Positions 10,643 through 21,939 of a DNA stretch of 64,000 nucleotides are shown piece by piece; the first letter of the stretch is position 1, and each line of letters starts with the position of its first letter. The notes under the pieces are model-generated. The model was not told the DNA's origin, searched no databases, and was given only the letters and a program-made list of their open reading frames with translations. The stretch comes from Laetiporus sulphureus 93-53. Its lineage: Eukaryota; Basidiomycota; Agaricomycetes; Polyporales; Laetiporaceae. Both the position numbers and the translations under genes were made by a program. The stretch lies in NCBI RefSeq assembly GCF_001632365.1, contig NW_024468547.1:306302-370301 (forward strand). The letters run 5' to 3'.

Positions 10643-11890
10643 CTAGCTGACGTATACACGACACTGAGAATACGAAGTCTTAGCGAGAGGAGATCTAGAT
10701 GGCGACGTCAAGTTATGATGTTCAATAGGTATGTTATGGAAGTGCCACCTGTAGCGGCCACTGGCCTGTTGCTCCAGGACTGCATAACATGCACATGTGA
10801 TGAAAGTAGATCCACCGTAACAGATTCCCAGAACAACCAGCTCCTTATCCATCATCACTTTCGCATCTTTATAAAACATCTCTCGATCTAGAGCCCAGTC
10901 TTGCTTTGCGTAATGGAACAGAATAAACATGGTAAGCGTCAGATGCAAAGCCCACGCCACACTCTTCTGTGCAACCTACAAAGTACAATCATTGCAATCA
11001 TCACCGTTTAAGATGACAGCCAAAGGTGGATATACATTCTGACTATTTGTAATCAGAGAATGGCTGCTTAGAATGTTGCACCATGGTGAAAATTGGGCAC
11101 GCACTCTTGATACAAGACTTAAATTCAGGAGTCTGACTTCCCATCCAACATCTCAGTAATAAAGCCTCTGAAGATAAGCTCCTCTCTGAGCTCACTTGAC
11201 AGCTGCATCGAAGATCTGAGAGGACACGATGTTGAGAATGCTTGCTTTCTGACTCTCGGCAACGTCGCTCCTGACATAAAATCGCGGAACAAAACGGCCG
11301 TATTCTGATTCTTCGTCTACATCCTTCCACACGATGAATCTATCTCGCGTCCTTCATCAGAACAAAGCAGGCAGGTGTCAATGAGTTGCGTAGTCAAGTC
11401 CACCGGCCCAGCACCACTAGCAGCATCCTACGGAGGGCCAATAAACTGACATCAGCGATATATGGGTGAGACTGGCAGCGAGAAGCCCAAGTACAATGTA
11501 AGATGTCGACACTGGAGTCTTAACAACTTGTGCTAAGATCGCCAGGGGAAAGCATGCGCAACATGAGGTCGTATATGAAGTTGTCGATGAGGGCTGCACT
11601 GCTTCCTGACTTCAGATCCGTCGCATAGTCTGTATGCAATGTCCATCTGTGTTGACTTGCATCCCATAGCGGTGAATGCACACTGATAGGTCGAAGTCAT
11701 CGTAAGTGAAGCTGGCAGGAAAGACGAGCATACCTGTCCGCACCAGGGCTTGTATATACAGCTTACAGAAGACATCATCCCAGAGTAATCGGGATGTGCG
11801 TAAGATATTCATTTTGTCTGTGAAAGGCTGGGGCAGAGACGTCGTAGAGCCTGAGGCTAGCGAGGGTTGGCATGAAATCCGCTTCATAGT
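10643..11890 (-). pseudogene. Decayed or unresolved minus-strand coding region
   Basis: Several coding-like minus-strand pieces lie in order but cannot be joined into one clean model: 11887–11612 (residues such as PASFTYDDFDLSVCIHRYGM), a piece near 11590–11520 (AALIDNFIYDLMLRMLSPGD), a piece near 11325–11190 (EESEYGRFVPRFYVRSDVAE, ending at a GTGAGC donor), and 10960–10643 with a hydrophobic segment (ALHLTLTMFILFHYA) and a second one (VVLGICYGGSTFITCACYAV). This could be a membrane protein gene or two neighbouring genes. Frame breaks between pieces suggest decay, but missed introns are possible. Confidence 0.3.
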
Positions 11891-11997
11891 TGACAGTAAG
11901 TCTGCTATGTCGCTACGTCACTGCAGGCCAATCACTGGCATGGGGGAGACCAACAGTCGGAGTTCCTGCTAAATTCCACGGTCCGCTGGTGTAGTGA

Positions 11998-12004
11998 TAT
12001 AAAA
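11998..12004 (+). promoter_or_regulatory. TATA box of the 12.05-kb gene
   Basis: TATAAAA, 46 bp before the first ATG (12044) and 56 bp before the main start (12054), implying a very short leader. Confidence 0.5.
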
Positions 12005-12053
12005 CCTTGTGCTGGTGCATCCTGGGTCCTAGACCCTTTAGCTATGAACGCGA

Positions 12054-12660
12054 ATGATTGAGGCGGCTTCAGCGACCATCAATGCAATGATTGACGGCAC
12101 GGCAGCGACGCTGCTCGTAGTGTACCCCCACGGCGTCCGGGAAAAGGACCTCAAGCCCACTTTGCTCGTTATCAAGGATTGGTTCATTGTGTTCAATAGA
12201 AACACTGGTGTACGTTATTTGAGATCTCGTGCGTTTCTGATACATGATCTCGGGCTCACACAGGACATTGAAGGAAAGCTCCCGAGTTCAACTGCATCAT
12301 ACCCTGTGGCAGTTATATTGGTGATGTGAGTGCAGCACCATGACTAATTTCCTATATACTGCACTGACTTCGACCTTGATGGCTGACAGGGGATACCTTC
12401 ATCCATCCTCGAATAGCCCGAACGAGCGCGTGCACATCACAGGCCGCCTCAGTACTGCCAGCGCATGGGCCCTCAACCCAAGGGAGAACGACAGCTGTGT
12501 GCACATCTATGCGAAGAACAGCGCACTCGTGGGAGGATATGATAGTTGGCTCCTGAAGAAGAAGAACAAGAGCAAGCTGTCCAGCCCAAATATTCAGGTG
12601 AAGGTGGAGGCGGCGCTAAATGAGCATCGTGGGGTGCTGGGGCAGGGGGACCTGGCTTGA
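12054..12660 (+). CDS. Small hypothetical protein, three exons
   Basis: Exons 12054–12209, 12264–12325, 12390–12660 (introns 54 and 64 bp with GTACGT and GTGAGT donors); 162 aa. The chain has a β-rich, hydrophobic N-terminal half (ATLLVVYPHG, TLLVIKDWFIVFNR), then ASYPVAVILVMGYLHPSS, a polar middle with ERVHITGRLS, and a lysine-rich C-terminal stretch (LLKKKNKSKLS). I recognise no domain. The start fits the TATA box at 11998. A five-codon frame from ATG 12044 overlaps the start in another frame and could dampen translation. It lies between tandem kinase copies 1 and 2 but is not duplicated with them. Confidence 0.5.
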
Positions 12661-13095
12661 GCAGTTTGTTGTACAAGTATGAAGTCATCGCGGCACGGTG
12701 AGAATGCACAGTACAGACGCAGGCGATGTATGAATACATATGGTCTCGAAGAGCGCCACTGGGGTGGTTAGCCCCGGGTCTGGCGGGGTTTTCCAAAGGA
12801 TATTTGGCTATTGGCGCTGCCTCATTACGTAAGCCTTAAGCGAGAGGCTCGGCTTGCGGTGGCTTCAGCTTATGCAGTGAACAAATTTATGGGCTAAAAT
12901 TTGTTCAATGTCTTACTTTGGGAAGTACATTTATTAAATACTGTAATATAAGTTAATTATTCTCCGCTTCAGGCTATGTATCTCCATATGCAGACTTAAG
13001 ATATTTTCCACTCATGGAGGGGCTTGGCCAAAGCCACACAGGTAGCGCTAACATTCTTTCACCAGCCGGCACTAGGTGTGTATACATCCTGCGCT
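12661..13095. other. Spacer and divergent promoter of kinase copy 2
   Basis: This stretch is A/T-rich near 12890–12965 and does not resemble the promoter shared by kinase copies 1 and 3. No coding sequence is supported; the frame of copy 2 stays open upstream to TTG 13024, but the conserved start is at 13096. Confidence 0.5.
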
Positions 13096-14666
13096 ATGAA
13101 CGCCTGCTTTTCGGCAGCCACGACGCAGCTCTCCTTGTACTGGAATGCAGATGATAATGTGGAAGACATCCGACGATACACAGCTGGGGGGTTTCATCCC
13201 ATTCGCCTCGGCGATGTCCTGTCTCCTCCTCTGAGCAACTCAGACTTGAGTCCCGCACGACAATACCGCATCCTACACAAGCTCGGCCACGGCGCGTTTG
13301 CGACAGTATGGCTGGCCGAGGCACTCCATGCACCGTCGTGAGTCAAGTCTGCCATTCTCCATCTCCATCTCATTCACCACGCACACCATAGGCAACGTTA
13401 TGTCGCGCTCAAGATCTGCGCCGCCGAGGCCGATTCACGGCACGAGCTCGATACGTACAACCGCATCCCGGCCGGCGACGAGATGCAGAATGTGCTACGG
13501 CTGCGCTACAGCTTCTCGCTGCAGGGCCCCAATGGTGTGCACACGGTCCTTGTGCACGATGTGCTCGGGAACCTCCTTGACGCTGTGAACGCGCCTGGGG
13601 GGCGTAAGCACGCTCGGATGCTCTGTCGCCAGATCGCGTGTGGGCTCACGGCGCTGCATCGGCATGGGATCGTGCATGGAGGTGAGTGAAGTCGCTTCTT
13701 GGGATTAGGCCATTGGCACACTGCTGACGCGGCTACCTAGATCTCCACTCAGGGAACGTCGGCATTGCCCTGCCCACTCTCGACGAACATTCCCCATACT
13801 CGATCTTGGACTACTTTGGCGAGCCAGAATGCACTATCGTCCTCCCGACCGCTCCTCAGGCGAACCCCGAGGCACTCCCGCCGTATCTGGTCGCCCCGAT
13901 TTTGGTCATTGACTTCCTGGCAAGCAAGGATCCCGCGTTCGCGGACACGCCCCTCTGCGCGGTGATTATGGATTTGGGAAATGGTCAGTACTCACCCATC
14001 TCAGGGCATAGAGGTGAGGATAGTGCTTACGGTGCATAACAGCGATCGCAGTCGACGAGGAGACGCGCCCGTCGTGTACAGCGGCTGCGGTATGTGCGCC
14101 GGAGCTCATGTTCGAACGTGTCGTCCGGTCGGTCCACCCCTCGCCCACGCGAGCGAGCGATATCTGGTCGTTTGCATGTACGGTGCGCTAAGTGACGCCG
14201 TTACTGTTCCCGGACCACATCCGCTGACGCGGCACGTTTAGATGTACGAATTGGTCTTTGGACTTCCGCTGTTCTACCTCGCATTTCCGAATGATGAGCT
14301 GTTGCGTGAGATGGCGACGCTGTGCGGTGAGGTGCTGTCGGGATGGAAGAGCTATTGGGAGTCGCGGGAGCGGCTCAGGAGTACGCGTACGTTTATAATT
14401 GGGGCCTTTGCTCTCGGTGTGCCTGCGCTGACTGGCTGACCGACTGAAATTGCATAGATATCTCGCGCGAGGCTGCTGATGCTGATTGGGCACGCCAGCT
14501 AGAAGATTTCACGAAAGGACCCGGGGAGACGCACACGCGAGCAGAAATTGAGGAATTCTTCGCGCTCCTTCGCTCCATGCTCAAGATCGAGTCGGAGCGT
14601 CGAGTGAGCGCGGAGGAAGTGCTACAACATCCGTGGTTTGCGCGTGCAAACGATGCGTCAGGATGA
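13096..14666 (+). CDS. SRPK-like protein kinase, tandem copy 2
   Basis: Six exons: 13096–13337, 13392–13681, 13741–13983, 14043–14182, 14242–14386, 14458–14666; 422 aa. Exons 2–6 have exactly the same lengths (290, 243, 140, 145, 209 nt) and phases as copies 1 and 3, and the frame is intact. Differences: the glycine loop reads LGHGAFATV, exon 5 has GLPLFYLAFPNDELLREM, and exon 6 has EDFTKGPGETHTRAEIEEF. The HGDLHSGN catalytic loop, DLGNA and CAPE motifs are kept. The upstream region differs from that of copies 1 and 3, so its regulation probably differs. The 3' flank is of the shared type. A role in phosphorylating RS-type substrates is inferred only from the family. Confidence 0.8.
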
Positions 14667-15046
14667 TCCGTAGACACTCCGGATCCCTGTATAGGATCGG
14701 CGCCGAATATAGGCCTTCCTCACTCTTCGTTCCAAGACACGAACACGAATACCCGTCTGGCTCAGGAACGACTCGTGAAGATGCTTCGATCCTCTCAATT
14801 TGAAGCAGAAACGCTTGTAAGTATCGCCACCAGTGCAGTGGTAAGCCGTCCAAGACGTTCTAAGAAAGCCTGTGCGACCTTGATGACAATAAGGTCTCCA
14901 GCTGGCACGTTCTAATATTATGCCTAAATAATACCGGGTAAATATAATAATTATATCAAATTTAGTTTGTTTATGTCCAGTCTAGTCTATTCCAGTCCAG
15001 TTATGCTTAACCTAGTCCAATATGTTCCACTGAGATAGTCGACTGT
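14667..15046. repeat. Shared kinase-unit 3' flank and copy 3 promoter
   Basis: 14667–14900 is the 3' flank also found after copy 1 and at 7438–7600. About 14908–15046 is the promoter shared with copy 1. The junction of these two blocks, with nothing between, is what the repeat looks like undisturbed. Confidence 0.65.
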
Positions 15047-16596
15047 ATGAATACATCCACGACGCAGCTCTCTGTGTACTGGGATGCAGATGAAGACGCC
15101 GAAGATATCCGACGATACACCGCTGGGGGCTTTCATCCCATTCGCCTCGGCGACGTCGTGTTTCCTCCTCTGAGCAGTTCAGACTCGAGTCCCGCAAAAC
15201 AATACCACGTCCTGCACAAGCTCGGCCGCGGTGCGTTTGCGACAGTATGGCTGGCCGAGGTGCTCCATGCCCCGACGTGAGTCAAGTCTGCCCTCTGCAT
15301 TTCCATCTCATCCACCATACACCGCAGGCAACATTATGTCGCGCTCAAGATCTGCGCCGCCGAGGCCGATGCGTGGCACGAACTCGATATATACAACCGC
15401 ATTTCTGCCAGCGACGAGATGCAAAACGTGCTACGGCTGCGCGACAGCTTCTCGCTGCACGGCCCGAATGGCGTGCACACGGTACTCGTGCACGATGTGC
15501 TCGCGAACGTCTTTGACGTTGTGAACCCGATTCGGGGGCGTAAGCATGCTCGGATGCTCTGTCGTCAGATTGCGTGTGGGCTCGCGGCGCTGCATCGGCA
15601 TGGGATCGTGCATGGAGGTCTGTGGAGTCGCTGCGTGAGATTAGGCTAACGGCCCACTGCTGATGCGACTACCTAGATCTCCACTCAGGGAACATCGGCA
15701 TTGCCCTGCCCACGCTCGACGGACATCCCCCGCGCTCGATCCTGAACTACTTTGGCAACCCAGAATGCATTGTCGTCCTCCCGACCGCAGCTCCGACACA
15801 CCCTGCGGCACTCCCGCCGTATCTGTTGCCCTCGATTTCGATCTTTGACTACCTGGCGAGTAAGGATCCCGTATTCGCGGACACACCCTTCTGCGCGGTG
15901 ATTATGGATTTGGGAAATGGTCAGTACCTACGCATCTCAGAACATAGAGGTGGGGTAGTGCTTACAGTGCGTAACAGCGATCGCAGTCGACGAGGAGACA
16001 CGCCCGTCGTCTACGCCGGCTGCGGTATGTGCGCCGGAGCTCATGTTCGAACGTGTCGTCCGGTCGGTTCGCCCCTCGCCCACGCGAGCGAGCGATATCT
16101 GGTCGTTTGCATGTACGGTGAGCTAATTGACACTGTTACTATCCCCGAACCGCATCCGCTGATTCGGCATGTTTAGATTTACGAATTGGTCTTTGGAGGG
16201 CGCCTGTTCCGCTTCGCAAATCCAGATGATGCACTGTTAGGTGCGATGGCGACGCTATGCGGCGAGGTGCCGCTGGGATGGCAGAGCTATTGGGAGTCGC
16301 ACGAATGGCTCAGGACCTTAGGTGTGTTTGTAATTGGGGCTTTGCTCTGGGTGCGAGTGCGCTGGCTGATTGACTGAAATTGAATAGATATCTCGCCCGA
16401 GGCTGCTGATGCTGGATGGGCACGCCGATTAGAAGATCGCATGACAGGAGGCGGAGAGACACACACGCGGGCAGAACTTGAGGAAATCTTCGCACTCCTT
16501 CGCTCCATGCTCAAGATCGAGCCGGAGCGTCGAGCGAGCGCGGAGGAAGTGCTACAGCATCCGTGGTTTGCTCGTCCAGACGACGCGTCAGGATAA
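15047..16596 (+). CDS. SRPK-like protein kinase, tandem copy 3
   Basis: Six exons: 15047–15276, 15328–15617, 15677–15919, 15978–16117, 16177–16321, 16388–16596; 418 aa. Lengths of exons 2–6 equal those of copies 1 and 2. Exon 1 is slightly shorter (a Cys/Ala-containing N-terminal stretch is missing). The glycine loop is LGRGAFATV; exon 5 starts with Ile (ATT) instead of Met. The catalytic loop HGDLHSGN and DLGNA are kept. It ends in TAA where the others use TGA. It shares promoter sequence with copy 1. No disabling change is seen, so it is probably active if copies 1 and 2 are. Confidence 0.8.
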
Positions 16597-18154
16597 TCCG
16601 TGCAGTGTGTAGACACTCCCTGTGCTTTCTGCGCCGAATATTGACTTTACTCCTCTTCGAAAATGTATCTCATTTGCCGAAGCGAAACACTGCCTCCGAG
16701 CGTCGCGCAGCCTCGACTCGGCACCAAATGCTCGGGCGCTTAGTGGCCTTTGGGAGTTGCTCAACACTGAACCTATCGGTCCACATTCCCATTTATGATA
16801 TGTTCCGTGTATATCCAAACAAAATGTGTCCAGTCTGTCCATGCTCCTCAGGCCATCTTTCTCTTCCTCCACTGCTATTTCCAGATAACATTGATGTGTG
16901 CAATGTATAAACACTTCAAACTTATTTTCTGCCAAAGAGGGGGGCAGTATGTTCATGCGCAGTGATGTCTTCATAATTATCTCTTGACATCATATTTTGG
17001 CAACGGTTAAGGTGCTTTAGCCCAACAGCAAGCATCGCGATTTCATTTTGTATATATGTCGTGAGTTCGAACACCATGCACTCGATTCGGCGACGAATGC
17101 GCCAGTCGCCGCCAGGACGTAGTATCAAACAGACGATCAATGTTGTTGTCTTCGCTGAACGTAGATGATAAAACAAATTGGGCTTCATCATACGTGGGGC
17201 GGCAAACTCAATAGCTTATTTGTCCGCATCACTCTTGACAATTTATGACCCACATCGGACTGCCTCTGATGCGGTCGGTTGTACGAGCATGATGCATCTT
17301 CGGCTCCGTTGGACATGGGAACTGCACAGGCAAGGCATGCCACAACGTATCGATAGAGCCACTTTTTAACCGAACAACCTAGTCAGCAATTGATCCTATG
17401 ACGACGATAGTATCGACCGAATGAAAGGTGATCACAGGTGGATTGCTGGGGCAACCAAGAATCTTCTCATCTGGTTTCCTGCATATGTACACATGTATCA
17501 GCAAAAGATGGCTCGAAGACCTGATATAGTACGATGCGACAGCCAATAAGATGTTGCGAGCACTTTGGGAAACGCTTTGTGTCATGGAGAAGAATTCAAC
17601 AGGGATCAGCACTTAGTTGGATCGTTTATGAATATCAGATCTGCTACAGACCTGCATATGACGAGATAAGAGTCGAACATCGAAGGTGATCATTCTCTAC
17701 ACCTAAAGTGCAGCATGAAGCAGGTCAAACGGAGAGCTGACTTAGAAGAATACAGGAAGAACCTCAACTCACTTGACAGGTCTTGAGCGGTGCAAGATTT
17801 GTGATAAGGAAACACAGCTCGCGCAGATCGCCATTTTCCCGATGACTTACGTGCCCTTGTACGTGCCAAAGATTATATGATCTTCCATAGTGTTACAGGA
17901 TCCATAGGAATGCCATACGCGATTAGAGCGATGTAGAAACCAGCAGGTGGCGCCAGCGTCGAATGAGGGTATAGCGAAGCGATGAAAGCGGAGAACGAGA
18001 GGAAAGCGCCCGACGCAGAATGCGAATAGTCCGAATCTATGCGAAGATCCATAAAAATACAACCAGTGGAGGTGAGCTAAGGTACGAATAGCATTTTAAT
18101 ACCGAATGCAAGAGAGGGTCCGTGAGAAAGCAAAGTTTAGCAGCAACTAGAGTT
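16597..18154. other. Intergenic with unresolved minus-strand coding-like pieces
   Basis: The copy 3 3' flank fades out by about 16650. On the minus strand, a 59-codon frame begins at ATG 18052 (MDLRIDSDYSHSASG, then a hydrophobic stretch with FIASLYPH and YIALIAYG), and a piece at about 17832–17770 reads NGDLRELCFLITNLAPLKTC up to a GTGAGT donor. These may be exons of a small membrane-associated protein, but I could not build a model. An 89-codon minus frame at 17191–16922 has no recognisable features. Confidence 0.3.
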
Positions 18155-21100
18155 TTAGGTCTCCTCTTCCTCGCCCTCATCCTCTTCTTGAATGGCATGA
18201 CCGCGGAAGGCAGGCCCAGACCGACCAGTCGGGAGCTGTCTCCTTCCACAGCGCGGATCTGTGTTTTCAAAGGTGTTCTCGCTAGGAAGGGGAGAACTAC
18301 GATCGACAGGGGACCGGCCTGCCTTACTTCTTGCTCCTCTTCCTAGCACACTGACCTGTGCGGGGGTTGACGACCCAACGGCTCTCTTTCCCCCGCCAGT
18401 CCAATTGATTAATCCCTTCGGAACTGGAGAGAGAGCAGGGACGTCCATTGAATGAGAGAAGCTGGAGCCACTATGAGCTGTAGCTATGGGTGTCTGACCG
18501 AGACCGCCTGCATATGCCGGCGAGTCGTCGTCTTCGTCAACCCAGTCCGACTCGTCGCCCATGTTCAGTGACTGCCGCCCAGAGAAAACATCCCTGATGC
18601 CCTGCTGACTGTCCGCTGGCGGAGATATCGCCAAGACCTCAATTGCAGAATATGCCGAGCGATTCTGCCAGCCAGGCGGCTCCAAACCCCACGATTTCTT
18701 CCAGCTGGATCGCCCGAAGGAATTCAAGTAGCTGTTACTGCCGTTTGGATTCGAGAAGGGAGTCTGACGCTTGTGGGCTACGAACGTGCTCCGACGGGGC
18801 GTCATCTCCTCTACCGGTCGGCGAGGGTAAGGTTTATGCGGAGAGCTGTTCCTGCGACTGTCGCTCTCCGAGAACTCATACAGCGACCCTGGACGCGAGG
18901 ACCCTCGGGACTGAGCAGACGATGTCGAGTTCGACCTCAGATGTGCGAGATGCGGTGGCGGTGGGAATTGCCGCACAACCCTCGTCGACGATGCCGAGCC
19001 GCCGCGGTTGTGATATCTGGGCAGTGGCGAAGCTGTCCGTGCAGGATGCATAGAACCTGCAGAACTGGCTGACGGGCTCTTACGGTGGACTTGATTCGTG
19101 AAGCTATGTATCGATGACGGGCGCGAGACAAAGTCCTCACGCTCCGAGTTTGGGGTGTGACTTCCGAATGAGCGTCGGCTCGCGTCACTCCGCCTGCGAG
19201 ACACAGATGTACTGGATTCGGGACCGTACCCTGTGGGTGACTCGTACATTTGGACCTGTGCAGACTGAACGGAGGATCTGTGTGAGTTGACGCTACTCGA
19301 GCGGCGAGAGGATATCGACGCGCGCTTTGAGCGAGTTCCAGTCTGGCGAGCAGGTGTATACCGCCCATGGTTCGCGCTAACACGTCGCTTCATTGTGCCC
19401 CGTCCGCGTCCATTTACCGGGCTTGGGCTTGGTGTGCTGGGTAGTTGCGTATACGCTTGTGGCGTGAGGGACGGATCTTCCTTACGCTTTCCCTTCGGAT
19501 CCTCCTTGAACCACATCCGGAACGCAGAGAGCAGGCTTGCCCGATTACGACTCCCATTAAAGCTCTTGTTTCGCGAAATATCGGGAAGCGCGGAGAGGGT
19601 ATCCCGAGGCGAGTCGGTGCTTGGTGGAGGGGGAGAGGGTTTCGCGCCCGCGATGACCCAAGGAGAGCCGGTTTGCGACAAATCAGCGCTGGATGATGGC
19701 GGTGTAATCGGCAATCCCAAATCCTTTGCCTTCAATGGCGGACTCTTGACGACCTTACTCGATCCACTGCCGTGAGACGTTCGCGACTCATCTCCCGTCC
19801 CACTGCCCACGCGTCTATCAGAATTTGCATCCTTCTCCCTTTCTTTGTCCTTTTCTGCCTTCACTACCTCAGCAGACTTCTTCCTCACCAGCCCAGCAGC
19901 TTCCAACGCGGTCGTCGCCCTCTGCATGATGCTCACACTCCCCGATCGGCCCTTGCGCCCCTTCGACCCACTGTCCTTGTCCTTGTCCTTGAGGCTTCCA
20001 CCTGGAGTAGACGGATGCGACCGGAGCGATATCTCTGCTGCAGACGATGACGGCGACAATAGCGCGCTATTGGGTGACTTAGCTCGCGGTGGGGTGGCAG
20101 AACGTACCATGCTCGCTCCAACCGGCGTGGCGGGAACAAGATGCAGTTCAGGAGCAGAATGCGCCTGCGCTATTGGAGGCAGTCCGTGATCGGTAACGTG
20201 GGGAGACAAGTGCTCGATGGGTGTTGGCCTGTGATCTCTCTTCTTCTCCTCCCTCTTCCTGTATTCTGCTAGCTGCTTCCTTACCGATACCTCCGTCTCC
20301 TCGTCCTCGCTCTTCTTCGTGTCCTCCTCCAATATCCTCTTCTCCGTCTTGCGCTTCAGCAACCACCACAGCGCGCCTGTCGCGTCGCACGCATCGCTAA
20401 GCACCGAGTGCACGATCTGGCCTGTGTCCAGGCCGAGCGCAGCCATCGCGTTTAACAGGTCGCGTTCGAGCGAAGTGGAAAAGATCAGCGGCGCCGGTGT
20501 GTTGAGCAGCGACGCAAAGTCGGGCGGCGCCGACGATCCCGCAGCCTTGTCGAACGTCGGCCCGTTCTCCGAGAGCGCCGAAGACACCGACCGTCGCTTC
20601 GTGCGCACGGGAGTGCGCGTCGGATACGCTGGAGCGGCTTTGGTGCCCGAGCCCTGGCGGGGGAATGCGGGCCGCACCGGAGTCTGCTCCGTGCGCTGCG
20701 GAATCTCTGATGACTGCGAGGATTCGATCTGAGGGGTCATCGGCGCAGACGCCGGAAAGTGGGAGACGGTAGAATGGTACGTGGTGTCGGAGGCGCCCGA
20801 AATCGATGATTGAGGCTCATCAACTACTGTGACCTGCAGGGGCGACGGCGATTCGGGCTGTGACGTTAAGGAGAGACTGCTCTGGGAGGCTATGGGGCGA
20901 GGAGCAAAGGCAGGCGCTGTAGTGAACCAAGGGTGCGCAAGGATTTGTGCAATCGTTGGTCGTTTCTCTGGATCAGTCTGGAGAATAGACTTGAGGAGGT
21001 CCCGAACCTCTGTGCATTATTAGCATAAGCAGACGTGCGAGACCGCACGCTTACCTTCCGAGAGCCACTCAGGGTCCTCGAACTCGCCCTCAATGACCTT

Positions 21101-21939
21101 CTGCTTCATGATATCCTCATCATCGTCGTCAAAGGGGAGCATACCGGTCAGAAGCGTATAGAGAATGACCCCGAGAGACCAGACGTCGACCTCTGAACTG
21201 ATCATCAATCACTCCGTGGGCTGCTGTAGAACAGATGTGTGCTTGCCTGGGCCCAGATACTTCTTCGCGAGCAGCATTTCGGGAGACGCGTACCCGGTCG
21301 TACCACAGAATGTTTCCAGTAACATACCACGCTCAAACTCTCGAGTAAAGCCGAAGTCGCCGAGCTTGACACGGCAGTGCTCGTCAAGCAGCACATTCTC
21401 GAGCTTGAGATCGCGATGCACAATGCCTTTGGAGTGCACATAGGCAACAGCGAGGCAAAGTTGTCCGAAGATAATGCGCGTCTCGCTCTCGTCGAGCCGC
21501 GCCTTCTCCACGAGGTAGTCAAACAGCTCCCCACCCGAACACAGCTCAGTGACGAGCCATATATAAGACTCAGTCGCGATAACTTCATACAGCTGTGTGA
21601 TGTGTGGATGGTGCAGCTGACGATGATGATGAATTTCGCGAGTGAGAGAAGAAGTCATGGCTTTCGGGATTTGCTTGATTGCAACGCGAGTGCCCGTTAA
21701 ACGATGCACTCCGAGGCGTACTTTCCCGTACGTCCCTGAGCAGTTAGAGATGAATGTCAAATGAAGATTGCATGAGAGCGTAAATAACGCGTACCCTCTC
21801 CAATAACCTTGCCCAACGTGTAATTACCGACCACTCTAATCTTTGGCGACGAGAGTTCCTTACCAAGCTCATTGTAGGCGTTTGCGAGCTGGGCCTTGTG
21901 ATTCTGAGATACAGACGTCGAATGTCGATGTCCGTTCAT
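18155..21939 (-). CDS. Kin4/Frk1-like CAMK-family Ser/Thr kinase
   Basis: Four exons: 21939–21795, 21735–21247, 21192–21055, 21009–18155; 1208 aa. The start ATG at 21939 gives MNGHRHSTSV. The kinase domain begins at VVGNYTLGKVIGEG (glycine loop about 46–54). It has VAIK, IVHRDLKLEN, DFGFTREFERG, CGTTGYASPEM, then PEVDVWSLGVILYTLLTG and HPWF near residue 290. This pattern fits CAMKL kinases of the yeast Kin4/Frk1 kind, linked to cell-cycle and polarity checkpoints. The C-terminal ~900 residues are basic, Ser/Pro-rich and disordered, apart from a helical patch (LLNAMAALGLDTGQIVHSVL followed by ALWWLLKRK) and an acidic end. Intron 2 appears to be a GC–AG intron; splicing it restores GPEVDVWSLG. 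Confidence 0.82.
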
